Assembly: GCF_954871325.1 (NCBI RefSeq)
Contig: NC_088775.1
Location: 81,879,561-81,943,560 of the forward strand
Origin: Gordionus sp. m RMFG-2023
Lineage: Eukaryota; Nematomorpha; Gordioida; Chordodea; Parachordodidae
DNA: 64,000 nucleotides
Direction of reading: 5' to 3'
The notes beneath the pieces are model-generated. The model made no database searches. It was given only the letters and a program-made list of their open reading frames with translations, and was not told where the DNA came from. A program made the position numbers and the translations under genes. Numbering within the stretch: the first letter of the stretch is position 1; each line of letters opens with the position of its first letter. Below are positions 23,401-34,700 of this stretch, in pieces.

Positions 23401-26296
23401 AGCATTGCTAACATGTTAAAATAAAATTTAAGTGAAGATGTACCCTAGATAAGTGACAATTGTCATAATCGTTGTTTTTAAAGTTTTTCGAATTTTTTTG
23501 ACGTAAATGGGCTAAAATAAGCATTGCTAACATGTTTAAATAAAATTTAAGTGAAGATGTACCCTAGATAAGTGACAATTGTCATAATCGTTGTTTTTAA
23601 AGTTTTTCGAATTTTTTTGACGTAAATGGGCTAAAATAAGCATTGCTACATGTTTAAATAAAATTTAAGTGAAGATGTACCCTAGATAAGTGACAATTGT
23701 CATAAACGTTGTTTTTAAAGTTTTTCGAATTTTTTTGACGTTAAATGGGCTAAAATAAGCATTGCTAACATGTTAAAATAAAATTTAAGTGAAGATGTAC
23801 CCTAGATAAGTGACAATTGTCATAATCGTTGTTTTTAAAGTTTTTCGAATTTTTTTGACTTAAATGGGCTAAAATAAGCATTGCTAACATGTTTAAATAA
23901 AATTTAAGTGAAGATGTACCACGGATAAGTGACAATTGTCATAATCGTTGTTTTTAAAGTTTTTCGAATTTTTTTGACGTAAATGGGCTAAAATAAGCAT
24001 TGCTAACATGTTTAAATAATATTTTAGGGGAGATGTACCATAGATAAGTGACAATTGTCATAATCGTTGTATTTAAAGTTTTTCGAATTTTTTTGACGTA
24101 AATGGGCTAAAATAAGCATTGCTAACATGTTTAAATAAAATTTAAGTGAAGATGTACCCTAGATAAGTGACAATTGTCATAATCGTTGTTTTTAAAGTTT
24201 TTCGAATTTTTTTGACGTAAATGGGCTAAAATAAGCATTGCTAACATGTTTAAATAAAATTTAAGTGAAGATGTACCCTAGATAATTGACAATTGTCATA
24301 ATCGTTGTATTTAAAGTTTTTCGAATTTTTTTGACGTAAATGGGCTAAAAAAGCATTGCTAACATGTTTAAATAAAATTTAAGTGAAGATGTACCCTAGA
24401 TAAGTGACAATTGTCATAATCGTTGTTTTTAAAGTTTTTCGAATTTTTTTGACGTAAATGGGCTAAAATAAGCATTGCTAACATGTTTAAATAAAATTTA
24501 AGTGAAGATGTACCCTAGATAAGTGACAATTGTCATAATCGTTGTTTTTAAAGTTTTTCGAATTTTTTTGACGTAAATGGGCTAAAATAAGCATTGCTAA
24601 CATGTTTAAATAAAATTTAAGTGAAGATGTACCCTAGATAAATGACAATTTTCATAATCGTTGTTTTTAAAGTTTTTCGAATTTTTTTGACGTAAATGGG
24701 CTAAAATAAGCATTGCTACATGTTTAAATAAAATTTAAGTGAAGATGTACCCTAGATAAGTGACAATTGTCATAAACGTTGTTTTTAAAGTTTTTCGAAT
24801 TTTTTTGACGTTAAATGGGCTAAAATAAGCATTGCTAACATGTTAAAATAAAATTTAAGTGAAGATGTACCCTAGATAAGTGACAATTGTCATAATCGTT
24901 GTTTTTAAAGTTTTTCGAATTTTTTTGACTTAAATGGGCTAAAATAAGCATTGCTAACATGTTTAAATAAAATTTAAGTGAAGATGTACCACGGATAAGT
25001 GACAATTGTCATAATCGTTGTTTTTAAAGTTTTTCGAATTTTTTTGACGTAAATGGGCTAAAATAAGCATTGCTAACATGTTTAAATAATATTTTAGGGG
25101 AGATGTACCATAGATAAGTGACAATTGTCATAATCGTTGTATTTAAAGTTTTTCGAATTTTTTTGACGTAAATGGGCTAAAATAAGCATTGCTAACATGT
25201 TTAAATAAAATTTAAGTGAAGATGTACCCTAGATAAGTGACAATTGTCATAATCGTTGTTTTTAAAGTTTTTCGAATTTTTTTGACGTAAATGGGCTAAA
25301 ATAAGCATTGCTAACATGTTTAAATAAAATTTAAGTGAAGATGTACCCTAGATAAGAGACAATTGTCATAATCGTTGTTTTTAAAGTTTTTCGAATTTTT
25401 TTGACGTAAATGGGCTAAAATAAGCATTGCTAACATGTTTAAATAAAATTTAAGTGAAGATGTACCCTAGATAATTGACAATTGTCATAATCGTTGTATT
25501 TAAAGTTTTTCGAATTTTTTTGACGTAAATGGGCTAAAATAAGCATTGCTAACATGTTTAAATAAAATTTAAGTGAAGATGTACCCTAGATAAGTGACAA
25601 TTGTCATAATCGTTGTTTTTAAAGTTTTTCGAATTTTTTTGACGTAAATGGGCTAAAATAAGCATTGCTAACATGTTTAAATAAAATTTAAGTGAAGATG
25701 TACCCTAGATAAGTGACAATTGTCATAATCGTTGTTTTTAAAGTTTTTCGAATTTTTTTGACGTAAATGGGCTAAAATAAGCATTGCTAACATGTTTAAA
25801 TAAAATTTAAGTGAAGATGTACCCTAGATAAGTGACAATTTTCATAATCGTTGTTTTTAAAGTTTTTCGAATTTTTTTGACGTAAATGGGCTAAAATAAG
25901 CATTGCTAACATGTTTAAATAAAATTTAAGTGAAGATGTACGATAGATAAGTGACAATTGTCATAATCGTTGTTTTTAAAGTTTTTCGAATTTTTTTGAC
26001 TTAAATCGGCTAAAATAAGCATTGCTAACATGTTTAAATAAAATTTAAGTGAAGATGTACCACGGATAAGTGACAATTGTCATAATCGTTGTTTTTAAAG
26101 TTTTTCAAATTTTTTTGACGTAAATGGGCTAAAATAAGCATTGCTAACATGTTTAAATAAAATTTAAGTGAAGATGTACCCTAGATAAGTGACAATTGTC
26201 ATAATCGTTGTTTTTAAAGTTTTTCGAATTTTTTTGACGTAAATGGGTTAAAATAAGCATTGCTAACATGTTTAAATAAAATTTTAGTGGAGATGT
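20464..26296. repeat. Satellite array: about 49 units of 119 bp with higher-order order
   Basis: Head-to-tail units of 119 bp (some 117-120) run without interruption for 5.8 kb. Each has the palindrome TGACAATTGTCA, then CGTTGTTTTTAAAG, TTTTTCGAATTTTTTTGACG, GGGCTAAAATAAGC and ACATG. Units differ by diagnostic variants (TCATAAACG or TCATAATCG; GCTACATG or GCTAACATG; ACCACGG, ACCATAG or ACCCTAG). The ACCACGG variant is at 21066, 22967, 23919, 24989 and 26060, spacings that are multiples of the unit (16, 8, 9, 9), and is preceded by a GACTTAAAT unit and usually followed by an AGGGGAGATG/ACCATAG unit. Thus blocks of 8-9 units have been copied as wholes. Confidence 0.97.
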
Positions 26297-26925
26297 ACCA
26301 ATTATAATGACAATTGTCATTTATCTAGGGTACATTTTCATTAAATTTTTAATTTATCATCTTAGCAATCTATATTTATGCCCATTTGCGTCAAAAAAAT
26401 TTAAAAAACTTTAAAAATAATGATTATGACAATTGTCACTTTTCTAGGGTACATCTTCACTGAAGTTTTATTTAAATGTTTGCAATACCTATTTTAGCCT
26501 ATTTAGGCTAAAAAATTTAAAATATTGAAAATAAAAATAACGATTATGACAATTGTCATTAGAATTTATTTAGGGTACATCTTCATAATTTTTAATTTAA
26601 CATGTTAGCATTCTATATTTATGCCCATTTGCGTAAAAACTTTAAAAATAACGATTATGACAATTGTCACTTTTCAGGGAACATCTTCACTGAAGTTATA
26701 TTTAAATGTTTGCAATACTTACTTTAGCCTATTTAGCGAAACAACTTTTTGCCCATTAGCGTCACAAAAAAATCTTATATGTTTAAAAATACCTACCTAT
26801 TATGATAATTATCACTTTTCCAGGGAACATCTTCATTGAATTTATAATATAATATCTTTACAAAATAAATTATATTATAACCCTTTTGTGTCCAAAAATT
26901 TCAAAAATCTTAAAAAATAACGCAT
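26297..26925. repeat. Inverted, diverged satellite units forming the right arm
   Basis: From 26297 the same words appear in reverse complement (TTATCTAGGGTACAT, AATGATTATGACAATTGTCA, CAGGGAACATCTTCA), about five units that are much more diverged than those in the main array, ending in the outer terminal sequence at 26925. They match the equally diverged units of the left arm (17606-18060) better than the homogenised array. Confidence 0.85.
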
Positions 26926-27007
26926 CAGAAAATATCGGATCGGTAAAATATATGTGGATCGGCACAACCCTATAAAAAAAATAGGAAAAAAAATGCCATT
27001 ACTTTTT

Positions 27008-27786
27008 TACCATTCTTTCGAACGAATTCCCATTTAAAAAGAGCATCTATTAAAAAATATAAGTTTTTAAATAAACTTATAATTGAATAAATAAAAATCA
27101 GCTGAATATATATAAAATTATTTTAAAAAATTCTAAATAATATTATATATTCAATATAATTTTGTGCATCATTGGTATAAAAAAATAGATTTATAGAGCT
27201 AAATAATTAATATATAATAAATATACAAAAGAAATATAGTTGATTTAATAATCAATGGAGGTACCATAGCTTAGTAGGAAAATATATTCCTTCAATTTCA
27301 TAATTATTTTTTCATTCTTTCAAAAAATATTTTTTTAAAAAGTAAATATTTATCAATAAAATATGTTCCCCACCTAATTATGTACATATGTATTATATTT
27401 TTAATCAATATTTTTTATATCAATGAACAAATTTCCTTTTAATGTTTCAAGATGACACAATTATTGTTAGAAAATAAAATGATTTGATGTTCTATATTAC
27501 TTTTCAAATCTTATAAGGCATATTCGCGTAAAAAATAAGGATATCTGAGTAATCTTTTCTTTAAAAATTCACAAATTTTTTTTTCAAAAATAAGTCTATA
27601 GATAATACATTTATTAGAAAATATAGATTATTTTGATTAAAGCAAATAAATTTATTTAGAAGTTTTTTAAATAATTTTATAGAAATTCAGCTTTTTATTG
27701 TATAAATAAGAGGTTTATTGTTAAGAATAATATTTTTTAATAAATGCTCGTTTTAAATGAGAATTAAATTACTCGAAAGAATGGTA
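27008..27786. mobile_element. Probable MITE with TACCATTCTTTCGA ends
   Basis: TACCATTCTTTCGAACGAAT at 27008 and its inverse ending TCGAAAGAATGGTA at 27786 continue as an imperfect inverted repeat for about 60 bp (CATTTAAAA.GAGCAT.TATTAAAAAATAT). 779 bp, no coding, strongly AT-rich inside. No target duplication is certain and the superfamily is unknown. Confidence 0.7.
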
Positions 27787-30481
27787 AAAATAGGTGAGGA
27801 ATTTTGCATAACATAAATGTTGTTTACATATTTTGTGCTCTTATAAACAGAGTAAGATCATTTATTCTATAACATATCCAAAGCAGGGAACTAATTAGAT
27901 GAGTTTAGAGAAATGCTGATCCTTTTTGATTTCTAACCCAGGCCAAGTTTTATAAAATGATTCTTCAATTAACATTTATAAAATTGAGCAAGACGCTATT
28001 CGGAAACAATAATTTTTTTGTTATATAATGATAAAATTATGACGCTATACCAGAAAAAGGTTATATTACATTGCCTATTGAATTGAAGATGGGGATTTTC
28101 CGGTATTGAAAATTAACTAATTCCCTATAAATTTGGAGCAGAAATGGATTTTATTAGGTCAATATACTGTACAGAACATGATTCCTTTGAAAAATAGCTA
28201 TTTTAACTCTCCAATCTAGCTAACTTAACTTGAAAAGTTTTTTGTACATTTACAACAAAATACACCTAGTGAAAAAGCAATTATGTGCTTTGACTAAATC
28301 TTATTTATTCACAATTATCATTTAGCTAAATTTGATTTATAATTATAACCTAAATAATATTTTTGCATAAATTAGTTTTAATATTATACTAATAAATCGA
28401 TAAAACATTATTAGATAGAAAGTTTTTTCAAAGCAATTTTCTAGCTAATATATTTTTTTATTAACGATTAATTGGCGTTTGAAAGAGATTGGCGACAAAA
28501 AAAATGTTAATATTTTATTATGCAAAAAAAATAATTCAAATAAATAAACCTTTGTTTGGAAATAATTTAAAAAAATTTAGCTGGAAATATGCCTATAAAA
28601 TCGCTTTGAAAACACCTTGTCTGAAATGGCTTAAAGGGATATTTTTTTAAAACATTATCATAAATCTACTTTCTGATAATGAGAAAAAGCATAAATTTAT
28701 AAGGGCGGACACGGAAAAACTTTAGGAACTCATAACAATGATGATAGTAAGTGTGCCCAACTATAAAAATATATTGGAATTAATTTCATTTATTTATAAA
28801 AAAAATGCGCCATCACGCCGTCAATTTATTAGGCTGAGGCGATTTCGGCGCGTAGAAATTTGTTAATGCAAAAATAAGCTGCCGAAACAGATTTATATCT
28901 CGGCGCTAAGGTCCAATTATATCAAAGAAAAATATAGATAAGGATCAGGAAGAAAAGGTTGGATTTTTTAGCGATAATTAAGGTAGCAATTTCCCGTAAT
29001 TCATAACGCTTCCCTAAATCAAAGCTGATACAGATTTGTTGAAAAGACATACATATACTCGGATGATAGACCATAAAAAAATCTGCTGATTTTATTGTTT
29101 AAAAATTTTTATAACCATTTCTTTTTCACAAAAGTTTTTTTCATATATATATAATAATAATATAATATATTAACATTATGATATAATAATTAATTTGAAT
29201 AATTTTATTATATATAATATATAATTTATGTGTTGTAAAGTTTGATGAACAAAAGTAGAAAAAAAGGGGGAGGATACAGCAATGAATGAGAATGATGATG
29301 ATAAAATACAATTTGTTTTACACTTTTATATTACAAAAAAAATATTAATCAAAGTATTTATAATATATATTTTATATAAAAAAATTAAATATATAAATAA
29401 TTTTTTTTTCATATAAAAAAAAGTAATAAAAATCTATTAAGATTAGAGAAATTTTTCGATAAATAAAAGGCAAAACTTATACTAATTTGTCATTATGGTT
29501 TATTTAAGAGTGCAATTTTTTTTAAATATGTCAATACTTTTTTTTGTGGGTAATAGCGTTAGAAATATAAGCTCATTTTATTAAGATATATTATAAATTA
29601 CTATACTACTTGTGGACCGAAATTATCGAATGCATGAAATTTAATCGGCACCAAGATTTTAAAATTTTTACATATAGGGCAATTAGCTCGATGTCTCGAT
29701 TTTTTTGAATTATAATATAACCCATTATTAATTTCGCTCGTTTTAAGTAAACATAAAGCAAAACTATCTTTTAAGGGCTGTGGAATTTTGTCTCAGGCTA
29801 ATATTTTTGCAAACCATAATGGGCCATTATAAAAAAAAACATTTTTAATAGTTACGTTTGTGTTATAAAAATGTAAATCTCGTTTTTTTATTTGCATTAA
29901 TCAAGCTAAATTACATATTTATACACTGATTAGATTATTTCTGTTTTATGAATTATCAAAGCTAGCAAGATATATTCACATTATAAGTTTAGTCACATAA
30001 TATTATAATTTTCGGATATAAATAAATACACGCGACCCAAAAAGTAAACTAAGGTGTTTTTTTAATTAAAATTTTGTCGAATTATATAAGAAGAATATTA
30101 TGAGTGTTTTTCTTTTCTCTCAAAATTAATTTGAAAATCCACCTTTTTTGAATGATGAGTGATTGATTTCGTAATTATTGCATAGATGAATCGTAGATCT
30201 CTCATTGTTTCTAACTAATGCAGTATAAATGTAATTTACTAATAAAGAAATAATATATAATAAAGATTTCGGCTGGATTTATAGTGGGATCCGTTTTAAC
30301 AGCCAATCGATTTTAAAAATCTGTTTAAGAGTTTTATATTTGAAAAATATCATGTATTTGAATATATTTTTATATTATATTAACTAAGTTATATATAAAC
30401 GCAATATATTTTGAATAGATTGTTTTATCATTTTTCTTAAATATTATCGTAACGTTGTTTAAGTTTCATTATTGTACATGC
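27787..30481. other. AT-rich intergenic region, no gene seen
   Basis: No open frame with recognisable motifs, no terminal repeats and no RNA gene. A slightly GC-richer patch at 28800-28920 (GGCGCGTAG, CGGCGCTAAG) has no readable product. Confidence 0.55.
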
Positions 30482-31185
30482 CAGGGTTGGGTATTTGACC
30501 GGTCAAATACATTCGGTTAATTGACCGGCCATTTTAAGATAATATTAACTTTATTTTGTACATAATAGTAATGAATCTATAATATCAATTTTATAAATTC
30601 AATGACATTCAATAACTAATGTTACACTTGCGTGCAGAGTTTTGTTCAGATTCATATATATTTAATATTATCATTTTCTTTAATATTTTATAATAATTTC
30701 CTACTAGCGAGATCTTCAATCGATTTCTGTTTCAGTAAGAATATTAATCCAAATAGACCAATTTATTTCCGAAAAAGAGGTAGAACTAGGAATTATTAGT
30801 AAAATGCTACTTTATCTTAATGGGCGTGGTGGGCAAAGCCAATTACACTAATTTGAAATCGGAATCTTAATTTCTTATGGAAGTTACTCCTTTCCACATA
30901 ATTTGCAACATGCCGCCTTTACTTCTAAAATTTATATCACTAGAAATTTTTGATCATCACCACCTTGTAAAATGCCTAAATTCTTGTATTATATATATAC
31001 TTCATTAAGTTCACTATTAGCAAGATGCTCCCCTTGATTTTGGGGACCCAATAAATAAGCAACATTGTGATCACATGTATTTATATCGTTTTTTGAAACA
31101 TATTTTTAATTTTTTTTCTTCCAAATTTTATACAGTACTTGACCGTATTTGACCAGGTCAAATATTTCTCCGTCAGCCAACCCTG
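30482..31185. mobile_element. hAT MITE with CAGGGTTGG ends
   Basis: 704 bp between CAGGGTTGGGTATTTGACCG and the inverse of CAGGGTTGGCTGACGG, with TTTGACCGGTCAAAT-type palindromes just inside both ends. Flanking octamers GTACATGC (30474-30481) and GTACATAC (31186-31193) match at seven of eight positions. No transposase. hAT assignment from the ends and duplication length. Confidence 0.88.
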
Positions 31186-31193
31186 GTACATAC

Positions 31194-31790
31194 GCCTTAT
31201 AATTTGAATAGATTGTTTTATCAATTTTAGTCGAACAAATTTTATTGATAAAAAAGGATATAAAATTTACAATAAAAATATAGTACATTTTCAGATTTCA
31301 ATTTTAATTTAAAATCACTAATTCAATTTAAGTTATAACATAATAAAGAGATCAATTTTTCTTTATTAATATTAATTTTATCTTTAACTTCATTCGTGAT
31401 AATAATCTAATATAATAATTTCAATTTTTAAAAGATCGGTTCCCACTATGAAATAGCAGCACTTGATGTAAAATTAATGTTACTATTTTACCTCAGTATG
31501 TAGTTGCGAATGTTTTATCGTATATGTAGGGGTGTGATTGAGAGTTGTGAATGTGTATATCTATTCATTTTTTTAAATGCATTGCTTATATAAAAATAAT
31601 ATCATGTTACTATTTTTTTTTAATCAAATGAAATGTTATTAGAATAGGAAACACATAAATATTTCAACTTATCAACAATAACGTTAGAACTTAAAAGATA
31701 CTATAAGCAAAAATTTTATTTTAAGAGGTAGTAAGTTACCTTACATATATTTTAAAAGAATAAGAGATACCGTTTAAACAAATTAAATAT
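31194..31790. other. Region downstream of the NCOA6-like gene
   Basis: Contains no reading frame. On the minus strand it should hold the 3' untranslated region of the NCOA6-like gene; TTTATTTTAAG near 31717 gives AATAAA on that strand about 70 bp after the stop codon. Confidence 0.5.
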
Positions 31791-34700
31791 TTACACAGTG
31801 TCATTCATACCAATATTGCCAGCTGGCCCGTTACTATTAAATAAACGTTGTTTTAGCTGTTGTTTGCGATCAGACATTATTTGTATATCCTCGTTGTCAA
31901 CAAAGGTGGCAGCTGTGTCGATTAGCCCAGCCCCATCCTCCATTGTCATAAGGTAGTTATCGTCTTCTTCGAATATAGAGCCACCCCCTGTCCCCGGGTT
32001 GCTATTGCTGTTATTGTTATAGTTGTTCATGTTATTGTGAGTTAATAATTGACTGGGACTATTAACATTATTCAGATTATTCGAATAGTGGGCATTGTTG
32101 ATTGGGGCTGCATTATTGTGGAAATTATTAAAGTTGCTGAAGGTATTGTTGATATAATAGCTATTTAGTTGTAACCCGCCAGAAGAAATGGGGGGATTAT
32201 GATGATAATTTTGATGTGCAGAGGGGTAGGAGTTATAAGTATTATATGAGTTGTAAGAAGGAGGGTAGGCGTTTCCGTAAGGGTTGAACTCCATCGTTTC
32301 TATAGAATTTTGGTGATAGGATGGCTGACTTGGTAGCTGGGAGGCTAAAAAATTGTCAGGTGCGAATCTGTTGGTATGGAAATTGTGATTATGTTGATTG
32401 ACTAATGGCGATTTATCGAGTGCAACGTTGTTCATGAATAGCGAGGGCTCACACCATGTTTGATGATGGTTTGTTGATGTGTATAATGAGTGCGATGAGT
32501 GTAAATAAAATGGTTCTTTTTCTACGAGGGATGTTAAGCTATCGTTGATATTATTACCATTATAGTTTTCATCCCTTTTTCGATCATTGTAGTTATTGTT
32601 GAGTAAATTCGGGTTCGAGTTGTTGGTCAAACTATTGCAAGGGGTGATATTGACATTTAACAGATCTGTGAGGGAGGCTGAGGACCCCTTGAGTCCGACT
32701 ATTGTTTGGTTGACAGCGGAATTGGTGCTGTCAATGTCGATGTAATTATATATTTCTGTCGTCTTATTTAGGTCCAGAGATGTATCATCAATTTTTGCGC
32801 CAAAGGTGAGTGTGTTGTGACATGTTTCCAGTGTCGTTGAACTGTCTTGAATGATGTTCGTGATAGGATTGTAAGATTTTGAAGGGTTAACCAATAAATT
32901 AGGATGTGATGGGTAAGAAGAAGCAGTCATAAGTACGCTATCGAATATGTTGTTCATGTTAATACTTTCAGCTAATGAAGCCTTATGGGTAGAGTAACTG
33001 CTATAACTGTTACTCCTGGAGATAATACTAGAACTTTGGCTTTGTTTTACCCTTTTATGCCGTTTTTCAGTACTCGTATGAGGCGACTTCTTTTTGTGAC
33101 TGGTGGGGGGTTTTTCCATGATCATATTGTTAATTATCTTTGTAGAAGCATCATTGACTAATGGATTATTACTGATCTTGTAATATGAAGATTCTTTCGA
33201 TGATGATTTCTGAGAGCCTTTTTCAGTAATCGGCTGTGGAAGATTTGATGTCACAAGTGATTCTTTGTTAAATTTAAGTTGTAGCAAATAAAAGTTTTAT
33301 ATAATTAAATCAATTAAAAATGGGAGAAAGCAAATGACATTGTAAACATAGAGTCAAAAATACGAAATAACAAAAAAATGGAGCTATTTTGCCGAAAATT
33401 CTGAAAAAAAACCTTAAAAATTATAAATAACCTTATTTAAAATGAAGCGTGATATAGAATTTTAATATCATACTAGCAAACAAAAATTATTATCATCAAA
33501 AATTAATCCGAAAATTATGTCTTTGTTTATCTCAAATTCGAGATCTAAATAAATAACAATCAAGATAATTATGGTTCCTTAATTTTTTGTTTTAAATATT
33601 ATTAAAAATTGCCTTTATAAAAAATATAAACTTATAAAAAAAAATATGGTTGACAAAATAAGAACCCCATATAATGTTATTTATAAAAGAAACATAGGAA
33701 AGACCTCTTAAGAAATGATAATACAAAAAAAATAAAGTTATATTTTTTTTGAAAAAAAAGTATAGGGCGCTTATGTAATCAGCACATGATTTAATTATAA
33801 TATACTGTTTATTATATTGGGCGAATTCAATTGCTCGGTATTTTTAGAGATGGACGATGGATTAGCAATGTGGGAGGAATTTTGCATGAATTGCAACTCT
33901 CCCAGGTTGACGTTGATCGCGTGCATGTCGTCAATGTGGCTATTAATAGGCGTTAGATGGTAATTACTGAGATTGCCAGAGTAATTATTGAGATTACCTG
34001 AAGCGCCCTTATTCTTGGGGTTGTGATGATTGGACGATTTCGAAGGTGTAACAGTTTTGTTTCTACATTATATATTATTATATATAAAATTTAAAAAATA
34101 ATTATTTTTTTGTACCAACATAAAATGATACATTTTGTTTGCAATACATTATTTCAAATTTTAATATTATTCCCTATTTAGAGTAGCAGGGGGACACTTC
34201 ATTGCCTATAAATTTTGCTTCTTAAACCAAGATACGTTACTGAATACCCTCTCCAGATCTTAGTTATATCAGAATCTTACACCCCTAATAACATATATGA
34301 TTTTAATAAGAATTTGGAACAAGAATCAATTCTAACAAATGCGCAATATATTGTTCGAAATATTATTGTTTCAATGTTTAATTTTTTTCATTTGTTAATT
34401 AACAGTTTGAAACCAGAACTGTGTCAAATCAAAGAACGGAAAACGTTTTAATTTTCTTTTATGACCTGGAACCAATAATATTTTTAAAAAAAGAATGAAA
34501 TGGGAAAATTATTATTTTTTAGTTCAGATTCTAAAATGATTTATTTTAGAGAATTCTAACTGTAAATAAGATACATTAAAAATGGGTGAAATTTTGCAGC
34601 TAAACATAGTTTAGATTATAATAAGCAACTGAAAAACCCAGGTCGTAATATAATTTAAAAATCTCTGCGGCATTCAATGTCTCAATGAACTAAGTTCTCT

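Larger units (their letters stand above)
17606..26925. mobile_element. Foldback-like structure: inverted ends around a satellite array
   Basis: The outer left sequence ATGCGTTATTTTTTAAGATT (17606 on) recurs inverted at the right edge (to 26925), and the match continues for about 50 bp and then for several hundred with divergence (both arms contain GATGTTCCCTGGAAAA and GTGACGCTAATGGGCAAAAA). The left arm runs into a 119-bp satellite array and the right arm is only about 0.6 kb, so the array has grown on one side. The point of symmetry is the palindrome TGACAATTGTCA at 26308-26319. Long inverted repeats built of short tandem units are typical of foldback-type DNA elements. No transposase is present and no target duplication was established. 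A hAT sits inside at 18066-20463. Confidence 0.72.

Noticed and set aside
20464-26296. CRISPR-like look: regular palindromic repeats
   Set aside because: The units are contiguous with no unique spacers, the period is 119 bp, the whole unit is repeated, and the context is an animal genome; it is a satellite.
28800-28920. GC-richer patch as a possible exon
   Set aside because: No frame on either strand stays open with recognisable protein features.
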